Of a stretch of 64,000 nt of DNA, positions 1 to 8,495 are shown piece by piece. This stretch comes from Bacillota bacterium. Lineage in GTDB: Bacteria > Bacillota > DTU030 > DUMP01. Each line of letters begins with the position of its first letter. The first letter of the stretch is position 1. The DNA is taken from the NCBI GenBank assembly GCA_030154105.1, contig JASKKP010000001.1:1-64000 (forward strand), read 5' to 3'. The notes beneath the pieces are model-generated. The model saw only the letters and a list, made by a program, of their open reading frames with translations, made no database searches and was not told the DNA's origin. The translations under genes were made by a program, and so were the position numbers.

Positions 1-129
1 CTACCGTTTGATTTCCTGCATCTTAAACTGACGACTCTGCACATTACCTTGTCCTACTGTCTCTTGCCCTTCGGTAAACGAATTATGCAAGACCCTCAAT
101 TAAGAAAACCAAGCGAATTGCTGATGTGA
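1..129 (+). other. Open frame at left edge, possible upstream gene tail
   Basis: Frame 1 is open from the first base to a TGA at 127-129 and would encode a 42-residue tail ending in KPSELLM. Its last codons overlap the GTG at 126 that starts the sigma-54 activator. It could be the C-terminus of an upstream gene translationally coupled to the activator, or an N-terminal part of the activator separated by a frameshift, or chance. I recognise no domain in it. Confidence 0.25.
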
Positions 130-1583
130 ACAGGGAAATGAAGTACCAACTGCTTACTATAATCAACTCTGTTCACGATGGAATCATCGCTTTCGATGCA
201 GCAGGTAAAGTGTCAGTGCTTAACCACGTGGTAGAACAGGTGCTAGGAGTATGCCCGGAAGAACTGCTCGGGCTAAGGCTAGAAGAACTACCATTCAAAG
301 ACCTGGCAGCAGCTTTGGAAAACGTATCGGGGGATGGGGAAAAACTGGCGGTATTGAATGGACGGCAGTTTGTTGTCAAAAGCTCGGCAATTAAAGATGG
401 CGATGTGGTTACCGGAACGATTTTTACTCTAAAAGACGTTACGGAAATCCAACGATTGGAAACGGAATTGCGGAGAAAACTTAGAGGCCAAAACCACACT
501 GCCCGGTACACATTTGATGATATTGCTGGAGCTAGTACAGTGATAAAGGAGGTGAAAGAGCTGGCGCTAAAACTGGCGAATTCGTCGTCGCCGATTCTTA
601 TCCAGAGGGAAAGTGGTACAGGGAAGGAGCTGTTTGCTCAGGCTATACACAACGCCTCGCCAAGAAAACACGGTCCCTTCGTAGCCATAAATTTTGCGGC
701 TCTGCCCGAGAGTTTGCTCGAAAGCGAGCTTTTTGGTTATGACGAAGGAGCCTTTACCGGCGCCAAAAAGGGCGGCAAACCTGGGCTATTTGAGCTGGCC
801 CACGGAGGTACGATTTTCCTTGATGAAATTGGCGATGCTCCGCTTTCTTTCCAAGTGCGGCTGCTTCGAGTGATACAAGAAAAGGAAATCCGCCGTGTCG
901 GGGGATCCAGAGTTGTACCCATTGACGTAAGGGTGATCGCGGCTTCCAACAAGGATTTGCTTTCCATGACAGCCGAAGGCCGGTTCCGGCAGGACCTATA
1001 TTATCGGCTGAATGTACTACCTTTAAGGATACCGCCTCTCAGAGCACGGCCGGACGACATTATGTGCCTGGCACGCTTATTTTACGCTGAATACTTTCAG
1101 CATAAACCGCCAATGGATCCGGAACGTTTCTTCGAAAAAGTCGAACCGTACTTTATTGCCTATCATTGGCCGGGTAACGTCCGTGAGCTCCAAAATGTAG
1201 TTGAATACTTGTCGAATATTTGCCCAAACCAGCCGCCCGACTACCACCAGCTGCCCGCAGCTTTAAAGGCAACCTTGTTGGGACCGCTTGAGCGAGATAA
1301 GCTGTCGTCAGAAGAGAAAAAGGCATTATCAGTAATTGCAGAATGCAATGAAAGAAAAATACCAATTGGGCGTAGATCCCTAGCCAGACATTTAGGTCTT
1401 TCGGAGAACCGTGTCCGGTATATTATAGAAAAACTAAAGCGCAAAGGCCTAGTTACAGTCGGCCGAGGTGTTCGAGGAATAGAGATCACTGAAAGGTCTT
1501 TCCTCCAGGAAAGCGATAATCCAACAATGGGTGGTAATGGGAAGAAAAATGGGAAGGACATTTTCCTTCCCATTTTTCTATAG
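126..1583 (+). CDS. Sigma-54-dependent transcriptional activator (PAS, AAA+, winged-helix)
   Basis: This is an enhancer-binding protein that remodels RNA polymerase carrying sigma-54. Residues about 8-110 form a PAS sensor domain, followed by a short coiled linker. Residues about 130-350 are the AAA+ domain, with an intact GAFTGA sigma-54 contact loop at 208-213 and Walker B FLDE at 231-234. The Walker A motif reads RESGTGKE at 161-168, with Arg where the first Gly is expected. The C-terminus (about 395-465) looks like a winged helix-turn-helix rather than the usual Fis-type helix. The GTG start at 126 has no strong ribosome binding site; an ATG lies at 138. A sigma-54 promoter directly downstream makes the following operon its likely target. 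The signal sensed by PAS is unknown. Confidence 0.9.
   Translation: MNREMKYQLLTIINSVHDGIIAFDAAGKVSVLNHVVEQVLGVCPEELLGLRLEELPFKDLAAALENVSGDGEKLAVLNGRQFVVKSSAIKDGDVVTGTIFTLKDVTEIQRLETELRRKLRGQNHTARYTFDDIAGASTVIKEVKELALKLANSSSPILIQRESGTGKELFAQAIHNASPRKHGPFVAINFAALPESLLESELFGYDEGAFTGAKKGGKPGLFELAHGGTIFLDEIGDAPLSFQVRLLRVIQEKEIRRVGGSRVVPIDVRVIAASNKDLLSMTAEGRFRQDLYYRLNVLPLRIPPLRARPDDIMCLARLFYAEYFQHKPPMDPERFFEKVEPYFIAYHWPGNVRELQNVVEYLSNICPNQPPDYHQLPAALKATLLGPLERDKLSSEEKKALSVIAECNERKIPIGRRSLARHLGLSENRVRYIIEKLKRKGLVTVGRGVRGIEITERSFLQESDNPTMGGNGKKNGKDIFLPIFL
1545..1577 (+). terminator. Intrinsic terminator overlapping the end of the activator gene
   Basis: Arms AAAATGGGAAGGA and TCCTTCCCATTTTT form a long stem with a very short loop, and the 3' arm supplies the T-run. 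It lies inside the last codons of the activator, whose stop is at 1581-1583, so the C-terminal residues are encoded by the hairpin. It separates the regulator from the sigma-54 operon. Confidence 0.8.
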
Positions 1584-1590
1584 AGCTAGA

Positions 1591-1638
1591 TTCCACAAAT
1601 GCTTCTAGGCCGGCAATCAAGGGATGTGAGTTGTGGAA
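1591..1638 (+). promoter_or_regulatory. Inverted repeat, candidate activator-binding site
   Basis: TTCCACAA at 1591-1598 and its exact complement TTGTGGAA at 1631-1638 are separated by 32 bp and lie just upstream of the -24 element. Enhancer-binding proteins use paired upstream sites, so this is a reasonable candidate for the neighbouring activator. The assignment is by position only. Confidence 0.5.
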
Positions 1639-1645
1639 GAGGGGG

Positions 1646-1661
1646 TGGCATAGAAGTTGCA
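1646..1661 (+). promoter_or_regulatory. Sigma-54 (-24/-12) promoter
   Basis: TGGCATAGAAGTTGCA has the invariant GG and GC spaced by 10 bp and matches the sigma-54 consensus TGGCAC-N5-TTGCA at nearly every position. It lies about 47 bp before the antiporter start and just after the gene for a sigma-54 activator. Confidence 0.9.
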
Positions 1662-1707
1662 TGAGTTAGATAAGTAGATAAGCAAATGCAATCAGGAGGC
1701 GATGCCA

Positions 1708-3108
1708 ATGAGTCAAAGGGAGAAGAAAGAAGCAACCTTGGGAATTGCGCTGCTTCCTATCCTGGTGGCCATGGTATTATTGGTGTGGGGCGTGGGAATT
1801 CTTAGAGCGAATGCTGCCGTCATGCTGCTCCTCATTTCCATGTTTGTGACTTTTATAAGCGTCTTTGTGCTTGGCTACAGCTGGGACGAATTGCTGAACA
1901 ATGGAATTCGGCCGACTATAGACCGAGCTATGGGAGCCATTCTCATTCTGATCATGGTAGGACCACTAGTTGGTTCTTGGTTAATCTCCGGAACTATTCC
2001 GTATTTCATTTATCTTGGATTGCAGATTTTGACTCCAAAAACTTTTCTTGTTTCGGCAACGCTTTTGTGTTCTATAGCATCCATCATGACCGGAACTTCG
2101 TGGGGCACGGTGGCGACCATAGGGGTGGCATTAATGGGGGTAGCTTATGGGTTGGGCATCCCGGTCGAAGTGGCCGCAGGCGCTATTGTTGTTGGGGCTT
2201 ACTTGGGGGATAAGTTGAGTCCAATATCCGACACCACAATTTTGGCTGCGGCAACGGCAGAAGTAGATATATTTGACCACATTAAGTCCATGCTCTATAC
2301 TACCTTGCCTGCTTATCTCGTGTCTCTAATTGTTTACCAAGTATTCAGTTTTCGTGTGGCCGGAGCCATCGACTACACTCGCATCAGCCAACTATTAGAC
2401 GGTATTGCAGCCACCTTTAAGCTAAACCCCATTCTCCTTCTGCCGCCGCTGGTGGTATTCTATTTGTCTTACAAGAAAGTACCCAGCATTCCGGCCCTTT
2501 GGATTGGCACGGTGTTGGCTATGATCCTGGCCTTAACAGTACAGGGAGCAGATTTTAAGGCTGTAATCACAGCTATGTACAGCGGTGGCAACTTCAAGAC
2601 TCCGATCCCAGAGCTTAATAATCTCCTAAATCGCGGTGGTATTACCAGTATGGTGGGGTCCATCGCTACCGTTTTTATGGCGTACGTGTTCGCGGGCGAA
2701 ATGGAGTATACAGGGATGCTAAATAGAATTATCGAGGCGATCAAGGGAGCTTTTATTAAGGGTAGGGTAGGTAACTTAATTCTATCCACTTCGCTAACCG
2801 GGATACTTACTGGGTTAGTTACAGGCAACTCTTATCTTTCCATTATCGTGCCCGGCCGACTATATTATCCTCTCTTTAATGACTTTAAGATTAAACGTAA
2901 TGTGCTGTCCAGGACTACAGAGGACTCGGGGACTGTAGTGGTGCCGTTAATTCCCTGGAGTGCAGCTGGAGTTTACATGACGGCTACTCTGGGAGTGCCA
3001 ACGCTGTCGTATGCTCCATGGGCCATCATGTGTTATATAGGTTTCGTGATTGCTTGGCTCTACGGGTACACCGGGAAGGCTATTTGGAAAGTGGAAGACG
3101 TGAAATAA
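1708..3108 (+). CDS. nhaC: NhaC-family Na+/H+ antiporter-like transporter
   Basis: This is a membrane protein of about 466 residues with roughly a dozen hydrophobic segments. It carries the NhaC family stretch GTSWGTVATIG and a GAYLGDKLSPISDTT segment. NhaC relatives exchange Na+ for H+ or for small organic acids (malate/lactate, for example), so the true substrate is open. An ATG at 1702 sits too close to AGGAGG (1694-1699); the ATG at 1708, 8 bases after it, is the better start. It is first in a sigma-54 operon with iadA, which suggests that its cargo may be a dipeptide, aspartate or related acid rather than just sodium. That link is inference. Confidence 0.85.
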   Translation: MSQREKKEATLGIALLPILVAMVLLVWGVGILRANAAVMLLLISMFVTFISVFVLGYSWDELLNNGIRPTIDRAMGAILILIMVGPLVGSWLISGTIPYFIYLGLQILTPKTFLVSATLLCSIASIMTGTSWGTVATIGVALMGVAYGLGIPVEVAAGAIVVGAYLGDKLSPISDTTILAAATAEVDIFDHIKSMLYTTLPAYLVSLIVYQVFSFRVAGAIDYTRISQLLDGIAATFKLNPILLLPPLVVFYLSYKKVPSIPALWIGTVLAMILALTVQGADFKAVITAMYSGGNFKTPIPELNNLLNRGGITSMVGSIATVFMAYVFAGEMEYTGMLNRIIEAIKGAFIKGRVGNLILSTSLTGILTGLVTGNSYLSIIVPGRLYYPLFNDFKIKRNVLSRTTEDSGTVVVPLIPWSAAGVYMTATLGVPTLSYAPWAIMCYIGFVIAWLYGYTGKAIWKVEDVK

Positions 3109-3138
3109 ACCAGGCTTCAAGCAAAGGAGGACGGGCAG

Positions 3139-4311
3139 TTGTTTCTCATCCTGAAGGGCGGTCATGTTCTGACGCCGCAAGACATTGGAACAAAGGATGT
3201 TCTTGTTGCCGGGAAAGTTATTGCCAACATCGCTCCCCAAATAGATCCTGCTCCTGACTACGGAGAGACAGAAGTGATTGATGTAAGCGGGAAGTACGTG
3301 GTTCCAGGCTTTATCGACCAGCATGTTCACCTGATCGGCGGGGGAGGAGAAGCCGGTTTTGCTTCGCGTACGCCGGAGGTAATGCTGAGTCGGGTGACAC
3401 GTGCAGGAGTAACGACGGTGGTCGGTTGCCTGGGTACAGACGGCACCACACGTCATATGGCCGCGTTGTTGGCCAAGGCGCGGGGATTGGAGGCAGAAGG
3501 AATAACAGCTTTTATCTACACTGGAGCTTATGAGGTGCCGACAAGAACGTTAACTGACAACGTAAGGAACGACATTATCTTGATCGACAAAGTGCTTGGC
3601 ACAGGCGAGATAGCCATTTCTGACCACCGCTCAGCTCAGCCGACAAAAGATGAACTTAAACGACTGGCAGCGGAAGCCCGAGTGGGTGGAATATTAAGTG
3701 GGAAAGCCGGTGTGGTGCATTTGCATGTAGGCGACGGCCGCCGTAAGCTGGAGCAAATTTTTGAGATTCTCAATGAGACGGAAATCCCCATTACTCAGTT
3801 TACCCCTACACATCTTAACCGGAACCCCGACCTACTCGAAGAGGCAATAAGGTTCGGCCTTATGGGCGGGATGATCGATATTACTTCCGGTGTTAGTCCG
3901 GCCACAGGAGCGAAGCATGCTATTAAACCGTCCAAAGCCATTAAGTACTGTTTGGAACGCGGTGTACCTATAGACAACATTACAATGAGTTCTGATGGCA
4001 ACGGAAGTATGCCTGTTTTTGACGAACACGGACAGCTTGAGGGTTTATTGGTAGCTGATCAAGCTTCACTACACCACGAGTTTAAGGCTCTAGTGCTGGA
4101 GGAAGGAGTGGATATTGGTCGCGCCTTGCAAATACTTACTCTTAACGTTGCCCGTTCGCTAAAACTATACCCCCAAAAAGGAACGCTGCAGATTGGTAGT
4201 GATGCTGACATTCTCGTGCTGGATCAGGAGCTGAATATCGAGTATGTTTTTGCACGCGGGCACGCCATGATCAGAAAAGGCGAGGTTGTGGTAAAAGGAA
4301 CTTTTGAATAG
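3139..4311 (+). CDS. iadA: Isoaspartyl dipeptidase
   Basis: This cytosolic amidohydrolase cleaves beta-aspartyl (isoaspartyl) dipeptides that arise from damaged proteins. Its 390 residues match the usual length. The HVH metal pair is at residues 62 and 64, in DQHVHLIGGGGEAG. His196 and His225 and the catalytic Asp286 (SSDGNGS) are in the expected places. The position that is a carboxylated Lys in the Escherichia coli enzyme (just before AISDHRS) is Glu157 here. The TTG start at 3139 follows AAAGGAGG (3124-3131). It is 30 bases after the antiporter and probably in the same sigma-54 operon, giving a module for uptake or export plus hydrolysis. Confidence 0.93.
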   Translation: MFLILKGGHVLTPQDIGTKDVLVAGKVIANIAPQIDPAPDYGETEVIDVSGKYVVPGFIDQHVHLIGGGGEAGFASRTPEVMLSRVTRAGVTTVVGCLGTDGTTRHMAALLAKARGLEAEGITAFIYTGAYEVPTRTLTDNVRNDIILIDKVLGTGEIAISDHRSAQPTKDELKRLAAEARVGGILSGKAGVVHLHVGDGRRKLEQIFEILNETEIPITQFTPTHLNRNPDLLEEAIRFGLMGGMIDITSGVSPATGAKHAIKPSKAIKYCLERGVPIDNITMSSDGNGSMPVFDEHGQLEGLLVADQASLHHEFKALVLEEGVDIGRALQILTLNVARSLKLYPQKGTLQIGSDADILVLDQELNIEYVFARGHAMIRKGEVVVKGTFE

Positions 4312-4345
4312 TTGTTATGTGGCTAAAGTAGGAGCTTGTCTTTAG

Positions 4346-4370
4346 GCCGGGCTTTACCCGGCATTTCTTT
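4346..4370 (+). terminator. Probable intrinsic terminator after iadA
   Basis: GCCGGG (4346-4351) and CCCGGC (4357-4362) pair around a CTTTA loop and are followed by ATTTCTTTT. It ends the sigma-54 operon. Confidence 0.65.
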
Positions 4371-4494
4371 TACCGCTTCAACCGGGGCGTTTCCCTGGGG
4401 CAATCGTTCCAGCGCGGTCTAAAGCCTTTCCCGCGCGAGTATGTTTTAGCAGGTAGCCCCGCCTTTAGACGGGGCCGTGCAGGGAGGGTTAGGG
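4371..4494 (+). other. Structured untranslated region before cwlD
   Basis: No gene is visible here. CCCCGCC and the partly complementary GACGGGG (4457-4473) form a hairpin with a TTTA loop, and its flanking bases resemble the terminator at 4346-4362. I recognise no riboswitch class. The AGGGAGGG at 4481-4488 is the ribosome binding site of cwlD. Confidence 0.3.
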
Positions 4495-5217
4495 GTGCGG
4501 GAAGGCACGAGGAACGCTTACCTAAAAAGCACGCGGCGGTGGCTGGCGGCGGCATTTCTTTTGGCCGTTTCTCTGGCCGCGCTGGCCACACCCGAGCGCC
4601 GGGCGCGGGAGCGGGTGTTTGCGGAGGCACGCGTTCTGGCGCCGCAGGTGATCGTACTGGACCCGGGGCACGGAGGCATCGACACGGGCGCGGGCGGTCA
4701 ACGAGGCGTGTTGGAAAAGAACATTACCCTGCCGATTTGTGAGTACCTCAAAGAATATTTCCGGCTGAGCGGTGCGCGGGTCTTGCTTACGCGCCAAGAC
4801 GACCGGGAACTTTCCGAGGACCTGGTGGAAGACCTTAAAGCGCGGGTCCGGCCGGCCCAAGAGGCCGGGGCGACGGTTTTCCTCAGCATTCACGGCAACA
4901 GCTTTCCTTCCGCCTACGAGTACGGGGCACAGACCTTCTATTACCACAACCATCCGGAGAGCTACAGGCTGGCCCGCTGCATCCAGGATGAGCTCGTTAA
5001 GATCACCACCCCCCTGGGGGAGAATTACCGCGACGTGGAAGAGGGCGATTTTTACGTGCTGAGGAACTCTCCCTGCCCGGCCGCTTTGGTGGAGGTAGGG
5101 TTTCTCTCCAATCCCAAGGAGGAAGCGCTTCTGGCCGATCCCGAGTACCAAAGGCAGCTGGCCTGGCACATCTTTGCCGGTACGGTGGCCTTCCTGCGCG
5201 GCCGAGGGCGCCTCTAG
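4495..5217 (+). CDS. cwlD: N-acetylmuramoyl-L-alanine amidase, CwlD type
   Basis: This cell-wall amidase (Amidase_3 fold) in spore formers removes peptide side chains during muramic-delta-lactam synthesis in the spore cortex, which is needed for germination. Residues near the start form one hydrophobic segment (WLAAAFLLAVSLAALA), a signal peptide or anchor. The catalytic domain shows the zinc motifs LDPGHGGIDTGA, LSIHGNSF and a glutamate in ALVEVGFLSN. The GTG at 4495, 6 bases after AGGGAGGG, is preferred over a GTG at 4477. It ends just before the birA promoter. About 240 residues is normal for CwlD. Confidence 0.9.
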   Translation: MREGTRNAYLKSTRRWLAAAFLLAVSLAALATPERRARERVFAEARVLAPQVIVLDPGHGGIDTGAGGQRGVLEKNITLPICEYLKEYFRLSGARVLLTRQDDRELSEDLVEDLKARVRPAQEAGATVFLSIHGNSFPSAYEYGAQTFYYHNHPESYRLARCIQDELVKITTPLGENYRDVEEGDFYVLRNSPCPAALVEVGFLSNPKEEALLADPEYQRQLAWHIFAGTVAFLRGRGRL

Positions 5218-5223
5218 CGTTTC

Positions 5224-5252
5224 TTGACACTCCCCGCGGGCCCTGTTACAAT
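5224..5252 (+). promoter_or_regulatory. Sigma-A promoter of birA
   Basis: TTGACA (5224-5229) and TACAAT (5247-5252) are separated by exactly 17 bp. The element starts a few bases after the cwlD stop and ends 19 bases before the birA GTG, so the transcript has a very short leader. Confidence 0.85.
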
Positions 5253-5271
5253 CGGGAGGAGGTGGTGCAGA

Positions 5272-6234
5272 GTGGATCAGGATTCCCTGCTTCGGCTCCT
5301 GGCGGCGGGAAACGGTGGATACATATCGGGAGAGGAAATCAGCCGATCTCTCAGGGTTTCTCGGACGGCGGTGTGGAAGTCCATCAGCGACCTAAGGCGG
5401 CTCGGGTACGAGATTGAAGCGCATCCGCGTCTCGGCTACCGCCTTTTGGCGCGACCGGACAAGCTTCTACCTGCCGAAGTGCGCCTGGGGCTAAAGACGG
5501 CCCGCTTTGGGCAGGTGGTGCACCACTTCAATTCGATTACCTCAACGAACGACGCGGCCCGGGAGCTCGCCGAGCGGGGCGCACCGGAGGGTACGCTGGT
5601 GGTGGCGGAAGAGCAGAAAAGCGGGCGTGGGCGGCGGGGAAGGGCGTGGTCTTCGCCGCCGGGCGTGGGAATTTGGGCCTCGCTGGTTCTAAGGCCGCCT
5701 CTTCTTCCCGTCCAGGCCCCGCTTCTTACCCTGACGGCGGCCGTGGCCGGAGCCGAAGCCATCTGGAGCGTGGCCGGCCTGCCGGCCGGGATTAAGTGGC
5801 CGAACGACCTCCTTATCGGCGGGCGCAAGGTGGCCGGCATTCTTACGGAGATGAGGGCGGAGCTGGATCAGGTAGTGTACGTGGTTCTCGGCATCGGTAT
5901 CAACGTCAACACCCCGTCCTTTCCCACCGAACTGGAGGCGACCGCCACATCGCTCTACCGGGAAGGCGGCAAGCAGGTTTCGCGCCGCCTGCTGCTGCAG
6001 GCCTTTCTCGAACGGTTTGAGTTTTGGTACGACCGGCTCCCCCAGGAGGCGGAAGAGATGCGCAGCCGCTGGCGCGAGCTTTCCTTGACTTTAGGGCGTC
6101 GCGTTACTGTAATTTCCCCTAATTTTACCGTGAGCGGTTTGGCCAAGAACATCGACCGGGAAGGAGCCCTGCTTCTAGAGACGGAAAACGGAGACCTCGT
6201 CCGCATTCTGAGCGGGGACGTAAGCCTCCGGTAG
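5272..6234 (+). CDS. birA: Biotin-protein ligase and biotin operon repressor
   Basis: This bifunctional protein attaches biotin to carboxylase carrier domains through biotinyl-5'-AMP, and may repress biotin genes with its N-terminal winged helix (about residues 5-60, ISGEEISRSLRVSRTAVWKSI). The ligase core has the biotinyl-AMP loop GRGRRGRAWSS, the KWPNDLL motif and the KVAGIL segment, followed by a small SH3-like C-terminal domain. The GTG start at 5272 follows AGGAGG (5257-5262). The window holds no biotin synthesis genes, so its target is elsewhere. Confidence 0.95.
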   Translation: MDQDSLLRLLAAGNGGYISGEEISRSLRVSRTAVWKSISDLRRLGYEIEAHPRLGYRLLARPDKLLPAEVRLGLKTARFGQVVHHFNSITSTNDAARELAERGAPEGTLVVAEEQKSGRGRRGRAWSSPPGVGIWASLVLRPPLLPVQAPLLTLTAAVAGAEAIWSVAGLPAGIKWPNDLLIGGRKVAGILTEMRAELDQVVYVVLGIGINVNTPSFPTELEATATSLYREGGKQVSRRLLLQAFLERFEFWYDRLPQEAEEMRSRWRELSLTLGRRVTVISPNFTVSGLAKNIDREGALLLETENGDLVRILSGDVSLR

Positions 6235-6277
6235 TTTCAGTGCCTGCCAAATAAGACCTAATCATGGAGGACGGGGC

Positions 6278-6649
6278 ATGAACGTCCGAGATTGGTTCCT
6301 GCTCATCGGCTCGGTGGCGCTAAGCTCGGCGGCCCAGCTTATGATCAAGATCGGGCTTAAGGGAGCGGGCGGGCTGGAGTTTTCGCCCGCAGGCTTAAGG
6401 ACGCTTCTCACACGTATTGTGGAGAGCGGCTGGCTCATAGCCGGGTTTGCTGCTTTTGTGGCCAGCGCTCTGCTGTGGCTTCTCGTGCTGTCCCGCACGG
6501 AACTCAGCCGGGCCTACCCACTAGTCAGCTTAGGGTACGTGTTTGTACTTCTTCTCGCGCATTTCGTATTAGGGGAGACCATACCCGCCCGGCGGCTGGC
6601 CGGTGTGGCCGCTATCGTCGCCGGCGTAATTCTTATTGGCGGCTCTTGA
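6278..6649 (+). CDS. Small EamA/SMR-like membrane transporter
   Basis: This 123-residue protein has four hydrophobic helices and resembles half-size drug/metabolite transporters such as EmrE and ArnF, which work as dimers. The final helix holds a typical LAGVAAIVAGVILIGGS ending. The ATG follows GGAGG. No neighbouring gene suggests a substrate. Convergent dctM ends 48 bases away. Confidence 0.75.
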   Translation: MNVRDWFLLIGSVALSSAAQLMIKIGLKGAGGLEFSPAGLRTLLTRIVESGWLIAGFAAFVASALLWLLVLSRTELSRAYPLVSLGYVFVLLLAHFVLGETIPARRLAGVAAIVAGVILIGGS

Positions 6650-6697
6650 AAAGGCGAGCCGGCCTTGCCGCCTCTTTCTTGGTCGCCCGGCAGCCCT

Positions 6698-7960
6698 TTA
6701 AAGAATCACCGCCGGGAAGAAGAGGGGAACGTAGGTGAGCGTGAGGAGGGCCAGGATGAGCCCGAGAAGGAACGGCGCTACCGCCTGGCTGATTTTTTCC
6801 AGCGGAAGCCCTGTGACGGTGCTGGCCACGTACAAGTTGATGGCTACGGGCGGCGTGATCATGCCGATGGCCAGCCCAACCACGACGATCAGCCCGAAGT
6901 GAAGGAGATTAATCCCCAGCTGTTCTACGAGAGGTAAGAAAACCGGCGTGAGGATGATCAGGGCAGAGGCTGTTTCCATAAATACGCCAGCGATGAGGAT
7001 GATGCCGTCGATAAAGAAAAGGACCACGTACTTGTTCCGCGATAGGGCTAGGATATGGCGCGCGATGAGGGTGGGGATCTGCCAGTTGGCGAGAACCCAG
7101 CTTAAGATGCTGGAGGTGGCGATGATGAACATCACAACCGACATGGTGATGGCGGAACCTACGATGATGCGGTAGATATCGCGCCAGGTAAGGTCGCGGT
7201 AGACGAAAAGGGCGACGAAAAGGGAGTAATCCACGGCGATTACCGCGGCTTCAGAAGGGGTGAAGTACCCGGAGAAGATGCCGCCTAGGATGATGGCCGG
7301 GGTGAGAAGCCCCCAGAAAGCGCCTTTGAAGGTTCGCCAAATATTGCCCAGCGAAAAAGCGGCACCGCGCGGGTAGTTGTTTCTGTACGCTTGATAAAGG
7401 GCAATGCCGATTAGGGTAAGCCCCATGAGCACTCCCGGGGCAAAGCCGTTAAGAAAAAGCCTGGCTACCGATTGGTCGGCGATAACGGCGTATAACACCA
7501 TGGGCACGGAAGGCGGTATGACGACGCCGATGGTACCGGCCGCGGCGATGAGGGCGGCGGATACGGCTTCGTCGTACTCCTTTTTCTTTAACTCCGGCAC
7601 GAGCGGCGTGCCGACGGCAGCCGTAGTGGCGGCTCCGGAGCCGGAGATGGCGGCGAAGAACATGGCGGCCACCACGGAAACCAGCCAGAGGCCGCCACGG
7701 AGGAAGCCGAGTACGGCATCCCCGAACTCCACCAGCTTCTCCGAGACCTTCCCCTTGGCCAGAAGGTCGCCGGCCAGGATAAAGAAGGGCACGGCCACGA
7801 GAGGGAAGGAGTCGGCGCCGGCGAACATGCGCTGGGCGATGAGGACGAGGGGCATGTGCTGTCCCCGGAGGACCAGATAAGAAGCCAGGCCCACGGAGAC
7901 GGCGATGGGGACGCCCAAGAGAAGAAGGACGGCGAAACTGCCGAAAAGAAGGCCGATCAT
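6698..7960 (-). CDS. dctM: TRAP transporter large permease
   Basis: This 420-residue permease has about 12 membrane helices. It is the DctM subunit, which uses the Na+ gradient to import organic acids delivered by DctP. Family stretches include GSGAATTAAVGTPLVPELKKKEYD near residue 110 and PPSVPMVLYAV. Its ATG overlaps the stop of dctQ (ATGA-type coupling). It is last in the operon ilvD-dctP-dctQ-dctM. The substrate cannot be read from the sequence. Confidence 0.95.
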   Translation of the reverse strand: MIGLLFGSFAVLLLLGVPIAVSVGLASYLVLRGQHMPLVLIAQRMFAGADSFPLVAVPFFILAGDLLAKGKVSEKLVEFGDAVLGFLRGGLWLVSVVAAMFFAAISGSGAATTAAVGTPLVPELKKKEYDEAVSAALIAAAGTIGVVIPPSVPMVLYAVIADQSVARLFLNGFAPGVLMGLTLIGIALYQAYRNNYPRGAAFSLGNIWRTFKGAFWGLLTPAIILGGIFSGYFTPSEAAVIAVDYSLFVALFVYRDLTWRDIYRIIVGSAITMSVVMFIIATSSILSWVLANWQIPTLIARHILALSRNKYVVLFFIDGIILIAGVFMETASALIILTPVFLPLVEQLGINLLHFGLIVVVGLAIGMITPPVAINLYVASTVTGLPLEKISQAVAPFLLGLILALLTLTYVPLFFPAVIL

Positions 7961-8454
7961 GCGGCTTCACCTCTTAAAGCCCGGCGGCAGCAGGCGACAA
8001 ACTCCGCCAGGGCGTGAAGGGCCATGGTACTGAAACCAAAGGGCAGGGCCAGGTATACCAAGCGCATGGGCAGGCCGAGGGCCGGAGAAGTTTGGTAGAT
8101 TTGCATGCTGATCAGCTGGATGCTGGAGCGGATGGCAATGGCGAAGAAGAAAAGGCAGAAGAGCTGCACGACGGCACCCAAAAGTTCGCGCAGCCGCCCG
8201 CGCGCGAGTCCAATGAGAAAAGTTACGGCGATGTGGTTGCCGCGTTTGTAGGCCAAGCTGGCTCCACCGAAGGTGGCAAAGACGAGGAGATAGCGGGAGA
8301 GCTCCTCCGTCCAGGGCAGGGCGTCGAAGAAGATGCGGGCCGCAATCTGCAGGGTGATGGTAAGGGTAAGGGCGGCCACGGCCAAAAAGACCAGGCGGCA
8401 CATCACCCGGTCGGCGAGGTCGCTGAGGCGGGAGAGAAAAGAGACAAGAGGCAC
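7957..8454 (-). CDS. dctQ: TRAP transporter small permease
   Basis: This DctQ subunit of about 165 residues has four predicted membrane helices and the family signature WTEELSRYLLVFATFGGASLAYK (split here by eye into helix and loop). It holds the large permease in the membrane. The GTG at 8454 is 8 bases after AGGGAG; another GTG at 8463 overlaps that ribosome binding site and is less likely. It is separated from dctP by about 100 bases that contain a strong hairpin. Confidence 0.93.
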   Translation of the reverse strand: MPLVSFLSRLSDLADRVMCRLVFLAVAALTLTITLQIAARIFFDALPWTEELSRYLLVFATFGGASLAYKRGNHIAVTFLIGLARGRLRELLGAVVQLFCLFFFAIAIRSSIQLISMQIYQTSPALGLPMRLVYLALPFGFSTMALHALAEFVACCRRALRGEAA

Positions 8455-8495
8455 AGGTTTCACTCCCTTCAGGGATAGGCAGCATTAAGTTGGAT

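Noticed and set aside
4346-4473. The two similar GC hairpins before cwlD as a REP element or riboswitch
   Set aside because: The first is an adequate terminator, the second is short, and no known riboswitch consensus is visible.
6653-6680. Terminator between the EamA-like gene and dctM
   Set aside because: Only a four-base GGCG/CGCC stem with a poor T-run can be drawn.
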